Below, one piece after another: positions 55,001 to 62,648 of a DNA stretch of 64,000 bases. Source of the DNA: Anaerorudis cellulosivorans (GTDB lineage Bacteria; Bacteroidota; Bacteroidia; Bacteroidales; Dysgonomonadaceae); the NCBI RefSeq assembly GCF_025943985.1, contig NZ_JAPCWE010000006.1:109355-173354 (forward strand), written 5' to 3'. Numbering within the stretch: position 1 is the stretch's first letter; every line of letters begins with the position of its first letter. The notes below the pieces were generated by a model, which searched no databases, was not told the origin of the DNA, and was given only the letters and a program-made list of their open reading frames with translations. Both the position numbers and the translations under genes were made by a program.

Positions 55001-55418
55001 ACTTCAGGGCTCAAGCGGCGCGAATCGAATGATATATGGAGAATGGATAGAGGGCCCATCTTATGAACAATTTACAGGTCTTCATTTTCGTGATAGATGG
55101 ACAGAAAAAAATCAAAATAGGAATGCAAAAATGCCACGTATGGAAGCTGCTAATAATCGGAATGCTTCAACTTATAATTCTTTTTTTCTAAAAAAAGTGA
55201 ATTATCTCCGGTTAAAGAATGCTCAATTGGGATATACTTTTTCTGATAATGTAGCAAGTAAAATGAAAATTTCCAAGCTGAGATTTTATTTGACAGGATC
55301 TAATCTATTCACATTAAGTAGTATGGATCAGGGATTAGATCCCGAAGCAAGAAGTGGTAGAATTTCAGACTTCCCAACATTAAAGATCATAAATTTCGGT
55401 ATGAATATTACTTTTTAA
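52071..55418 (+). CDS. SusC/RagA-family TonB-dependent transducer with STN domain
   Basis: A 1115-residue outer membrane transporter and signal transducer. After the signal peptide, residues about 38-112 are an STN domain (ISLDMKNTTIEKVLQTIEEKSDYHFLYNN), followed by a carboxypeptidase-regulatory-like domain (ITGKVTDTNGEPIIGATILVKG), TonB box (EEVVAVGYGIQ), plug (GSRGAHGVILVTTKRGK) and barrel ending GMNITF. The STN domain is the partner of the adjacent FecR. Base composition drops sharply after about 52.75 kb, into very AT-rich barrel sequence. SusD follows after 21 bases. Confidence 0.96.
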   Translation: MNKLLIVKKIPIAMRITCLLLCLIVFQLQAEDVYSQKTKISLDMKNTTIEKVLQTIEEKSDYHFLYNNKLVNVDRKVSVRVKDAAIADVLDKLFASEDVEYQVEGNQIILSPKEKVAELVSGVESAQQQQKTITGKVTDTNGEPIIGATILVKGTTIGTVTDTDGNFSLRIPVNAQTLQVSFVGMKTQEIPIANRTTFNVALEEEAIGLEEVVAVGYGIQRKVTATSAVTKIEGERIEKMTMVNTIKALQGLSPGITIVDRGGAPGSDNPEIYIRGVGTTGNATPVVIIDGIEMSLASLSQLPASEIENISVLKDAASTSIYGSRGAHGVILVTTKRGKEGDVQLSYNGSIGLQDRAIKAKQVTAREYMTMVNEALVNAGMQSKYSEEDIQITETGTDPYHYSFTNWPNEVYRSNYITQHALNLAGGGNKGRYRLSFDYLDQPGLTDNTKYQRYNYRANTDLNVGKMLKINSDITYRHVDRLWPEGLGDALAGAWSMSPTAPLRYKNGDYALDDQLNNVISYLDLNVVGENRYNLDVIFGQIKGDFEPIKDLVFTGIVALNGSWDRNKIHYKNHKYYNELGELISQRNPTNSVVDRRNNNYQMTLRFLANYKKNFYKKHNLAILYGMEQISYRNYYSMAQRKNLISDALPDVSLGSAGSQFAEGYPSKWGINSFFGRVNYGFEDKYLFEANFRSDGSSRFSKENRWGTFPSFSAAWRVSEESFMKNLSFINNLKLRISWGQNGNERIGEFRYLPQYNTSNVVMNGELVTAVYQQRMANPEITWEKVEQTDIGLDFNILNNSIYSEIDLYRKDTKDILLTLSIPKFIGLDPPEQNVGIVRNSGVEAMIGFRQKIKSLSFNTSVNLTYNKNKWVDRAGDDNHISGWTIERVGSPLNSFYIYQADGLIANEKELQEYKTKYESDPRGMSVLHAGDVKLVDVNGDGAINPGDRQVFTSNIPKFTYGWNINVGYKNFDLSLLLQGSSGANRMIYGEWIEGPSYEQFTGLHFRDRWTEKNQNRNAKMPRMEAANNRNASTYNSFFLKKVNYLRLKNAQLGYTFSDNVASKMKISKLRFYLTGSNLFTLSSMDQGLDPEARSGRISDFPTLKIINFGMNITF

Positions 55419-55439
55419 TTTAGATAAATTAAAAATATT

Positions 55440-57104
55440 ATGGAGAAAATAAATTTATATAAAATATTGGTCTTAGTATCAATTATTTGTTTCGTGAGTG
55501 GTTGTGATAGTAATATTAATCTTGATCCTGAAGGTATTATCACCGCAGAAGGTTATTTTAAGTCTGCAGAGGATTATGAAAAGGCATTAAATGCTTTATA
55601 TTCTCGATTAAATGTAAATGCCTATGATCTATGGCTAGATGCCGTTACTGATAATGGACTTGTGACCCATAGTTGGAATAGGGGATACGATTTAGGACGG
55701 GGAATCGGGAATACTTTTTCTTCTTTTCCTGAGGAAAAATGGGTAAATGGTTATATTTCGATTCAACGAGCTAACAATATTATTAATAATATTGATAAAT
55801 ACGAATGGCCTGGTGGAAAAAATGACATTGAACGTAGTCGTGTATTAGGAGAAGCCCAAACTTTGAGAGCTTATTTTTATCTTGATTTGGTTTCGATTTT
55901 CGGACATATTATGTTTTATACGGAAAATCCGAATTCTGTAGTAGAGAGTGAAAAGGTGAAGCAAATAGAAAATCCTAAAGAGGTTTTCGATTTTATTTTG
56001 GATGAGTTAAAAGCTGCTATTCCAGAATTACCAGAGAAAGCTGCTAATAAATCTAAAATTGGTAAGCCCGCAGCTCGTTTGTTGCGTGCTCGTGCTGCTG
56101 CTTATGCTGCAGGATACTTAAATGACAAATCATACTTTCAAATTGTATTGGAAGAAACAGAACCTTTAATTGTTTCTGCTCCTCCACTTGCTGATTTTAG
56201 TAAACTCTTTGTATTGGGAAACGAAGATTTGGACGAGGTTATTTTGGTTCGAAGTTACTCTCCCGACGCTCTTAACTATTGGGGAGATTGGTATAATCAG
56301 TCAATCGGAGGATTTTGTGTAACTACACCTGTAAAAGCATTGGTTGATGCATTTGAGTATATCGGAGAAAAGGATGAAAAGATGCCTTATTTGAATAAAG
56401 ATCCTCGTTTCTATCAGACTATTTATGCTCCAGGCATGGTACTTCGTGGTAAGTATTACAATACAATCCCTGATAATGTAGTGGAAAAAAATGGGAAATT
56501 TTATTTTGATCCTAATAAAGATTATGGTTCTTTACAAGATAAAGAAGTCATGATTGGCGATGTATTGGGCGAAGGTGGTGGATCAGAATGGAATAAAACT
56601 CCCACAGGTTTTAGTTGGAAAAAATATTTTCAGGAACCGGAGACATGGTATACTTATAATTCTTTCATTATTTTTCGTTATGCAGAAGCTTACTTATTTA
56701 GAGCTGAAGCATTAGTTGAAACAGGTGGAAGCTCAGAAGAAGCTAAGAGATTGATAAAAATAATCCGAAATAGAGCTGGCAATACTAATGATATTGATAA
56801 AATTGTTGCTGAAAAATATAATGGTAGTTTATTAGATTTAATTCGCAACGAAAGGCGAGTAGAATTAGCTGATGAAGGGCTTCGTTTTTATGATATTCGT
56901 CGTTGGAATATTTTATTGGATGTCATGAATAAACCAATCGAAGGAATTGAATATCGTGATTTTTCATTTGATCCTCCCAAAAATGTTGTCTATACACCTG
57001 CTATTAGAGAACCATATAGCGAAAAAGATTTTTGGTGGCCAATTCCCCAGAGCGAAATTGATTTAAATAGAGGACGCATTAAACAAAATGACGGATGGAA
57101 ATAA
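55440..57104 (+). CDS. SusD/RagB-family lipoprotein
   Basis: A 554-residue surface glycan-binding lipoprotein (lipobox VSGC). SusD features: EDYEKALNALYSRLN, GEAQTLRAYFYLDLVSIFG, IFRYAEAYLFRAEALVETGG, and RNERRVELADEGLRFYDIRRW followed by WWPIPQSEIDLN at the end. Length is typical. Strongly AT-rich like the preceding SusC barrel, so the two were probably acquired together. A structured non-coding region separates it from the next gene. Confidence 0.96.
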   Translation: MEKINLYKILVLVSIICFVSGCDSNINLDPEGIITAEGYFKSAEDYEKALNALYSRLNVNAYDLWLDAVTDNGLVTHSWNRGYDLGRGIGNTFSSFPEEKWVNGYISIQRANNIINNIDKYEWPGGKNDIERSRVLGEAQTLRAYFYLDLVSIFGHIMFYTENPNSVVESEKVKQIENPKEVFDFILDELKAAIPELPEKAANKSKIGKPAARLLRARAAAYAAGYLNDKSYFQIVLEETEPLIVSAPPLADFSKLFVLGNEDLDEVILVRSYSPDALNYWGDWYNQSIGGFCVTTPVKALVDAFEYIGEKDEKMPYLNKDPRFYQTIYAPGMVLRGKYYNTIPDNVVEKNGKFYFDPNKDYGSLQDKEVMIGDVLGEGGGSEWNKTPTGFSWKKYFQEPETWYTYNSFIIFRYAEAYLFRAEALVETGGSSEEAKRLIKIIRNRAGNTNDIDKIVAEKYNGSLLDLIRNERRVELADEGLRFYDIRRWNILLDVMNKPIEGIEYRDFSFDPPKNVVYTPAIREPYSEKDFWWPIPQSEIDLNRGRIKQNDGWK

Positions 57105-57144
57105 TAATTTTGAGTTTCTAAATAAAAATAAAGATACACATCTA

Positions 57145-57243
57145 AAGCTTGCTCTGAATTTTTTTCAATGCATTGGAAAATTTAATTTTAAACATTATCA
57201 ACTCTAAAAATTTTCCTTGTAATTAATTTTTCAGAGTAAGCTT
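57145..57243. repeat. 99-bp nested inverted-repeat element downstream of susD
   Basis: Outer 14-base arms (AAGCTTGCTCTGAA at 57145-57158, TTCAGAGTAAGCTT at 57230-57243) pair at every position as RNA, with one G-U. Inside are perfect 9-bp arms GGAAAATTT (57175-57183) and AAATTTTCC (57208-57216) and a palindrome CAATGCATTG (57166-57175). It ends 18 bases before the next ATG. It is either a structured leader or terminator RNA or a MITE-like insertion. Confidence 0.6.
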
Positions 57244-57261
57244 ATTATTAAACTTTAAAAC

Positions 57262-58794
57262 ATGAAAAAAATTTTTATTCTTTCATTTTTAACATTGTTA
57301 TTAGCTTCTTTTTGTAGCATTAGCAATAATAACGATAAAATATCAGAAGCAACTGAAAGTGTGAGAGGGCTGATAACTTTTCATTCATCTGACAGCACAT
57401 TAAACAAGATATTTATATGGGCAAAAAAACAGGCTCTGGATTATGCATTTATGAACGACCCAGTAGGTTTATGGTATGAAGCGGCTCTTCCAGGTCGGGA
57501 GGCCTTTTGTATGCGGGATGTTTCCCATCAGGCGATGGGAGCCCACTTTCTCGGTTTAGATTCCTATACTAAGAATATGCTTTACACTATGGCAAATAAT
57601 GTAACGGATGCCAGAGATTGGTGTAGTTTATGGGAAATAAACCGTTACGGTGCACCTGCATTACAGGATTATCTTAACGATGATGAATTTTGGTATAATT
57701 TGCCTGCTAACTTTGATATCTTAGATTGTTGTTTCAGGATGTATAGATTTAGCGGTGATCAAGATTATGTGCAAGATTCTGTATTTTTGAATTTTTATAA
57801 AAAGACCGTTTACGATTATGTGGATCGATGGAATCTTGGTATCGATAAGGTGATGAAACGGGAGCACATTATGAACATTAGGCCACGCAACACAAGAAAG
57901 TTCAGGTGGGTAAGAGGTATTCCGGGTTATGATGAAGGGGATGGCAATTATATTGCTTCTCTCGATTTGTTAGCAACCGAGCAGGCGGCTTTCGAATCTT
58001 ATGCGCGCTTGCAGCAGCTTGGTGGTGATGAAGAGGAAGCATTTAAATTTTATGGAAAAGCGGAGGAAGTAAAAAATTTTATAAACGCAATTTGTTGGGA
58101 TAATCAAACAAAAAGGTATTACTCCAAAATTAATAAAGAGCATCAATTGAACAGTCGAAATTTTGATTATTCTGTTCTCTATTGGGGCAACATAGTGACG
58201 GATACCATAAAATTACGATCCACAATCAAAGCTTTAGTTGACAATTTACCTACAAAGACAACCGGAACCAGTATCGAAGTTTTATCGCATCTGCCGGAAA
58301 TTCTTTATAAATATGAACAAACCGAAAAGGCATACGAAATGCTTCGGTTCATTATGGAAAATGATCGTCGGGAATATCCTGAAGCATCTTTCAGCACCAT
58401 TGGAGCAATTGTTACAGGTTTGATGGGGATTGAAATGGAATTATATCCCCAAAAAGAATCGCTAGTAAATGGTCAATATGGAGAGCAAGCGTTTATCACA
58501 AAGTCAAGGTTAAACGGGGAAACAAAATGGGCGGAAATCGATCATGTTCCTGTCAAAGGGAATATCATTTCGGTGCGTCATGAAGGCATTAAAAAAACGA
58601 TTTTTACCAATAATTTGGGTCCACAAATACAATGGGAGGCATATTTTCCGGGCACTCATAAAAATTTATTGGTGAACGGTAAGCCCGTGAAAGCAAACGT
58701 CAAAGAACTATTGTCCAATGGGGAAAAAGTATCGTGGATAAGAGTAAGTGTTGGAGCGGGAGAAAGGATGACCGTTCAGACTCTTGATCAATAA
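57262..58794 (+). CDS. Secreted six-hairpin glycosidase-like protein, family not recognised
   Basis: A 510-residue exported protein (signal about 1-20; FCS is a poor lipobox). The body has the helix-rich pattern of an (alpha/alpha)6 barrel: LWYEAALPGREAFCMRDVSHQAMGAHFLGL, WCSLWEINRYGAP, GYDEGDGNYIASLDLLATEQAAFESYARLQQL, and TKTTGTSIEVLSHLPEILYKYEQTEKAYEM. The C-terminal 100 residues are beta (ISVRHEGIKKTIFTNNLGPQIQWEAYF). GREAFCMRDVSHQ resembles the catalytic-acid region of GH78- or debranching-type barrels, but I cannot name a family. Context suggests action on the locus's alpha-galactoside substrate. Confidence 0.6.
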   Translation: MKKIFILSFLTLLLASFCSISNNNDKISEATESVRGLITFHSSDSTLNKIFIWAKKQALDYAFMNDPVGLWYEAALPGREAFCMRDVSHQAMGAHFLGLDSYTKNMLYTMANNVTDARDWCSLWEINRYGAPALQDYLNDDEFWYNLPANFDILDCCFRMYRFSGDQDYVQDSVFLNFYKKTVYDYVDRWNLGIDKVMKREHIMNIRPRNTRKFRWVRGIPGYDEGDGNYIASLDLLATEQAAFESYARLQQLGGDEEEAFKFYGKAEEVKNFINAICWDNQTKRYYSKINKEHQLNSRNFDYSVLYWGNIVTDTIKLRSTIKALVDNLPTKTTGTSIEVLSHLPEILYKYEQTEKAYEMLRFIMENDRREYPEASFSTIGAIVTGLMGIEMELYPQKESLVNGQYGEQAFITKSRLNGETKWAEIDHVPVKGNIISVRHEGIKKTIFTNNLGPQIQWEAYFPGTHKNLLVNGKPVKANVKELLSNGEKVSWIRVSVGAGERMTVQTLDQ

Positions 58795-58862
58795 AACTGC
58801 GAAGAAAGTTATTTTGCTATTAAATATTGCACTATTAAAACAAATCTAAACAAAAGATAAAA

Positions 58863-60041
58863 ATGAAAAAGACATTATGGATGATTTTTTTCTTTGCCTT
58901 ATTGGCAAAGAGTGGTTCGGCGCAAAAGTTCGAACAATTGGCACAGACGCCACCCATGGGGTGGAACAGTTGGAACAAATTTGGGTGCAACGTAAGTGAG
59001 AAATTGATCATGGAAGTAGCGGATGTCTTGGTGCAAACGGGCATGGCCGATGCAGGGTACGAGTATGTGGTGATAGATGACTGCTGGCAGGTAGATCGGG
59101 ACGAAAACGGGGAGATTGTGGTAGATAAGGATCGGTTTCCTCATGGGATGAAATATCTGGCCGACTACGTACACTCCAAAGGATTGAAATTCGGGATTTA
59201 CTCGTGTGCAGGGACAAAGACCTGTCAGGGAAGACCCGGTAGTAGGGGTTACGAATTTCAAGATGCGTGTACCTATGCAAGATGGGGAGTAGATTATTTG
59301 AAATACGACTGGTGTCACTCGACCACCCAGAATGCTCAGGCATCCTATACTCTGATGCGGGATGCACTGTATAAAGCAGGGAGGCCAATTGTTTTCAGCA
59401 TTTGCGAATGGGGATCGAACAAGCCATGGGAATGGGCAACGGATGTCGGGCACTTATGGCGCACAACGGGCGATATTGTGGACCGTTGGGATGCCATGAT
59501 GGGGATTTTCGATGCGCAAAAGGATTTGTGGAGATATGCCGGACACGGCCATTGGAACGATCCTGATATGTTGGAAGTAGGAAATGGGGGAATGACAACA
59601 GAGGAGTACCGCACACATTTTTCGTTGTGGTGCATGCTTGCCGCGCCTTTGATGGCAGGCAATGATATAAGAAACATGGACAAGGAGACACAGGAAATTC
59701 TGACTAATAAGGAGATGATAGCCGTCAATCAGGATAAGTTGGGGAAACAGGCCTTCTGTTTCAGAGATAATGGTGATTATGAGATATGGGTTAAAAAGCT
59801 GAGCGGCGAAGAAAAAGCAGTCTGCCTTCTGAATCGTAGTGACGAAGCTAAAACAGTGGAAGTCAATTTTTCCGTCGTATTGAAAGCTTCGGATTCCTAT
59901 TGGTCAACGGACCCATATCAATTGAAAGATTTCCGGATAAGAGACTTATGGCAGCATGAGGAAATAAAGCCGAAGGGAGAGGTTATGGAAGTAAAGATGG
60001 TGCCGCATTCGGTTAAAGTTTACCGATTTGTAAAAAAGTAG
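58863..60041 (+). CDS. GH27 alpha-galactosidase
   Basis: A 392-residue secreted TIM-barrel enzyme (signal 1-20, ending GSA before Q). The N-terminus TPPMGWNSWNKFGC is the GH27 signature. The nucleophile is D149 (YLKYDWC) and the acid/base D204 (LWRTTGDI); the IDDCWQ substrate loop and the C-terminal beta domain are present. GH27 enzymes release terminal alpha-D-galactose or beta-L-arabinopyranose. The gene is clearly GC-richer than its neighbours (34 of 60 bases G+C at 59041-59100), suggesting separate acquisition. Confidence 0.93.
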   Translation: MKKTLWMIFFFALLAKSGSAQKFEQLAQTPPMGWNSWNKFGCNVSEKLIMEVADVLVQTGMADAGYEYVVIDDCWQVDRDENGEIVVDKDRFPHGMKYLADYVHSKGLKFGIYSCAGTKTCQGRPGSRGYEFQDACTYARWGVDYLKYDWCHSTTQNAQASYTLMRDALYKAGRPIVFSICEWGSNKPWEWATDVGHLWRTTGDIVDRWDAMMGIFDAQKDLWRYAGHGHWNDPDMLEVGNGGMTTEEYRTHFSLWCMLAAPLMAGNDIRNMDKETQEILTNKEMIAVNQDKLGKQAFCFRDNGDYEIWVKKLSGEEKAVCLLNRSDEAKTVEVNFSVVLKASDSYWSTDPYQLKDFRIRDLWQHEEIKPKGEVMEVKMVPHSVKVYRFVKK

Positions 60042-60048
60042 AAGAACT

Positions 60049-60101
60049 CGAAATATTTCGTTGCAATGATAATGAATTCGTTGAAAAACAAAATATTTTG
60101 T
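60049..60101. repeat. Two AAATATTT-core palindromes
   Basis: CGAAATATTTCG (60049-60060) and ACAAAATATTTTGT (60088-60101) are perfect palindromes whose centres are exactly 40 bases apart. They lie just after the GH27 stop codon in the 328-base gap before the GH36-like gene. A paired-operator or terminator role is possible; chance in AT-rich DNA is not excluded. Confidence 0.3.
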
Positions 60102-60111
60102 CTTTTCCTGA

Positions 60112-60270
60112 AATAAGCTTACAGTAAATATAAACAAAATCAGGACGATTCAAATGGCGAATGGTGATTATTTGGAGGAACCGTATCTGGTAGGCAAAAG
60201 AGCAGGTGAACGAAAAATGTATTGGGATTATTCCGACAGGTCTGTGGTTACAAAAGTAACTTTTTGGTAA
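60112..60270 (+). pseudogene. Possible C-terminal fragment of a lost gene
   Basis: An open frame of 52 codons ends at 60270; the segment after an ATG at 60154 reads MANGDYLEEPYLVGKRAG and then ERKMYWDYSDRSVVTKV, which is non-repetitive and looks protein-like in composition. No start signal or recognisable family is present. It may be the remnant of a gene deleted between the GH27 and GH36-like genes, or a small unannotated peptide. Confidence 0.25.
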
Positions 60271-60369
60271 TCCTTTTTGTATATGTCCGAGAGGCGATAA
60301 CCGATGTTGCGAAGTCGGGCGGATTTCAAATTTTTAGATTTTTATTAATATATTAGCATAATTTTTTCA

Positions 60370-62493
60370 ATGAGAACTACTGAGTTTTTATTTTACTTTA
60401 TAATTTTTTTTACCTTATTTTCTGTGGGTGTAGAAAATTATGTGTTTGCGATTGATAAGCAGGAAGGAGTTTCTCCAGCCAATGCTCCTTCACAATTAAA
60501 GTTGGAGGGGAAAACTCTCTCTATTTACTATGACGGACAAGAATTGTTTAAGGGAGAATTCGATTATATGGATTCGACTATCCTATTTAGTCAGATTATA
60601 GATGAATCGGAAGGGAAAATAAACCAGGTTTACAAATGGACAGCACACAGTCGACCTTTGAAATTAACGGGAATGATCAGCGCAAGCGTTCAATCTTTTC
60701 CGTGTCAGGCTGATAATCCTCACGATTCCAAAAAGATTGTGAGGCATTCTATCGGATTGAGTAATAGTTCTCTTAACCATGCTGTTTATGACCGTAAAAG
60801 CGATTGGGTGTTGTCTTTGGATTTCCCGACAACAGTTCGTATTATTCCTGTTTTGGATGATGGAAATGTTCATCAATTTAAGATCGAGATTTCCGGGAAT
60901 ATTATTTCACTCCGATTCCGTCCTCGTTATTATCAGAAACACAGGGGGCTAAGTTATTTCGAGCCTTGGAATTATGATGTATGGAAACCTTCTGTGGCGG
61001 GTTGGTGTTCTTGGTTTGCCTATTTTAAAGATATTTCGGAAAATAAGATCAAACAAGTGGCGGATGTGCTTTCCAGTAAGCTTGTGCCGTATGGTTTGGA
61101 TTATTTGCAGATTGACGACGGGTATCAACGAGAGCCGGCAGGTTTGCCTTCCAGTTGGTTGGAGGGAAATGATAAATTTCCCTCGGGTCTCGGAAACTTG
61201 GCAAGCTATATAAAAAGCAAAGGTTTGATGCCCGGAATATGGACTTATACAAGTTTTCACCAGAAAGAATTTGCACTTGCACATAAAGATTTATTTGTAA
61301 AAAACAGTGAAGGGAACCCTGCATATGGAAATTGGGTAGGATATATTATGGATGGATCAAATTCAAAAACCTTAAACAAGCTTATAAAACCTGTCTATCA
61401 AGGATTGCATGAGATGGGTTGGAGTTATTATAAAGTTGATGCATTGAGGCATTTGCGATACGAGGGATACAATTCATACAATGAATATTTTTCTAAAAAA
61501 GGTATCGACCGGGAAAAAGCATACAGAAATTTGGTTCAGAGCATTCGGAATGAAATCGGGGAGGGAAATTTTATGTTGGGATGCTGGGGCATCCGGCCCG
61601 AACTGATAGGAATTATTGATGGTTGCAGAATCGGAGGAGACGGTTTCGGATATGCAGGATTTGCGCAATACAATTCTTTCAATAACGTAGTTTGGCGGAA
61701 TGATCCCGATCATATTGTTCTTTCTAAGGAAGATGCATATTCTTCCTGCATGGTCACATCGTTAACAGGATCGGTGTTTATGTTGACAGACAAACCGGAA
61801 GTGTACGAAACGGATATTGTGGATGCTGCCAGGCGAAGCATACCGGTCATGTTTACCCTACCCGGCCAGCTTTATGATGTGGATCCATCACGTTCGTCAT
61901 ACATTTATAGAGTGAATAGTGAACTTAATGGCGATGGACCAAGGGTTTTTGATGCAGGACAAAATGATAATAAAGATTACCTTTACTTGCTCGAAATCAA
62001 TGAACCCTATGAAAACTGGATGTTATTGGGGAAAATAGGAGGGGAATCACAAACGCTTACATTCAGAGAATTGGGTTTGGATGACACAAAAAAATATCTG
62101 GTTTTTGAATACTGGACGAAACAGCTAGCAGGAAGCTTTTTCAAAGGATTTTCCACAAGAGAAATTAATCCCGATTATAATTGCCAATTATTTTGCATTC
62201 GTGAACTTAAGGATCATCCCCAGCTTCTTGCTACTGACAGACATATAACATGCGGTGCTTATGACCTGATAGATTTAAAATGGCAAGATCTGACATTAGA
62301 GGGGAAAAGCAAAGCTGTCAATGGAGAAGAATATAAGTTATATATTGTGGAGCCGTTAGGCTACAATTTCGTAAAATTTGATTGCACTGATGCGCATCTT
62401 ATTTCAAATAAGAAGAATGGGATAGTGAGGGAGATTTCTTTATATGTAGATACAGATAAACCATTACTTTGGTCAGTAAGCTATAAACGATAA
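60370..62493 (+). CDS. GH36-like alpha-galactosidase superfamily protein
   Basis: A 707-residue exported protein (signal about 1-28). Residues 40-190 form an N-terminal beta domain and the TIM barrel follows: WCSWFAYF, YLQIDDGYQ, SKGLMPGIWTY, YYKVDALRH with the likely nucleophile D357, and CRIGGDG with the likely acid/base D424. A C-terminal beta domain closes the protein. The layout fits clan GH-D (GH27/GH36/raffinose-synthase type), but the KVDA motif differs from the classical GH36 KWD, so the substrate may not be plain alpha-galactose. It precedes the IS element by about 40 bases. Confidence 0.75.
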   Translation: MRTTEFLFYFIIFFTLFSVGVENYVFAIDKQEGVSPANAPSQLKLEGKTLSIYYDGQELFKGEFDYMDSTILFSQIIDESEGKINQVYKWTAHSRPLKLTGMISASVQSFPCQADNPHDSKKIVRHSIGLSNSSLNHAVYDRKSDWVLSLDFPTTVRIIPVLDDGNVHQFKIEISGNIISLRFRPRYYQKHRGLSYFEPWNYDVWKPSVAGWCSWFAYFKDISENKIKQVADVLSSKLVPYGLDYLQIDDGYQREPAGLPSSWLEGNDKFPSGLGNLASYIKSKGLMPGIWTYTSFHQKEFALAHKDLFVKNSEGNPAYGNWVGYIMDGSNSKTLNKLIKPVYQGLHEMGWSYYKVDALRHLRYEGYNSYNEYFSKKGIDREKAYRNLVQSIRNEIGEGNFMLGCWGIRPELIGIIDGCRIGGDGFGYAGFAQYNSFNNVVWRNDPDHIVLSKEDAYSSCMVTSLTGSVFMLTDKPEVYETDIVDAARRSIPVMFTLPGQLYDVDPSRSSYIYRVNSELNGDGPRVFDAGQNDNKDYLYLLEINEPYENWMLLGKIGGESQTLTFRELGLDDTKKYLVFEYWTKQLAGSFFKGFSTREINPDYNCQLFCIRELKDHPQLLATDRHITCGAYDLIDLKWQDLTLEGKSKAVNGEEYKLYIVEPLGYNFVKFDCTDAHLISNKKNGIVREISLYVDTDKPLLWSVSYKR

Positions 62494-62615
62494 AATCTCT
62501 TTGAAAATTAATAAAGAAAAGACATTAGTCTCCCGTTAAAGTGATGAATTTTGTTTAGAAGTATTTTATATTTAATAATATGCGTCCTGTTTTTTTCTAC
62601 ACGATTTGAATTGGT

Positions 62616-62623
62616 TACTTTTG
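62616..62623 (+). promoter_or_regulatory. -7 box for the transposase
   Basis: TACTTTTG fits TAnnTTTG and lies 33 bases before the transposase ATG, within the IS. Confidence 0.45.
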
Positions 62624-62648
62624 CGCTTCCCTTCAAATAACGTACGAC

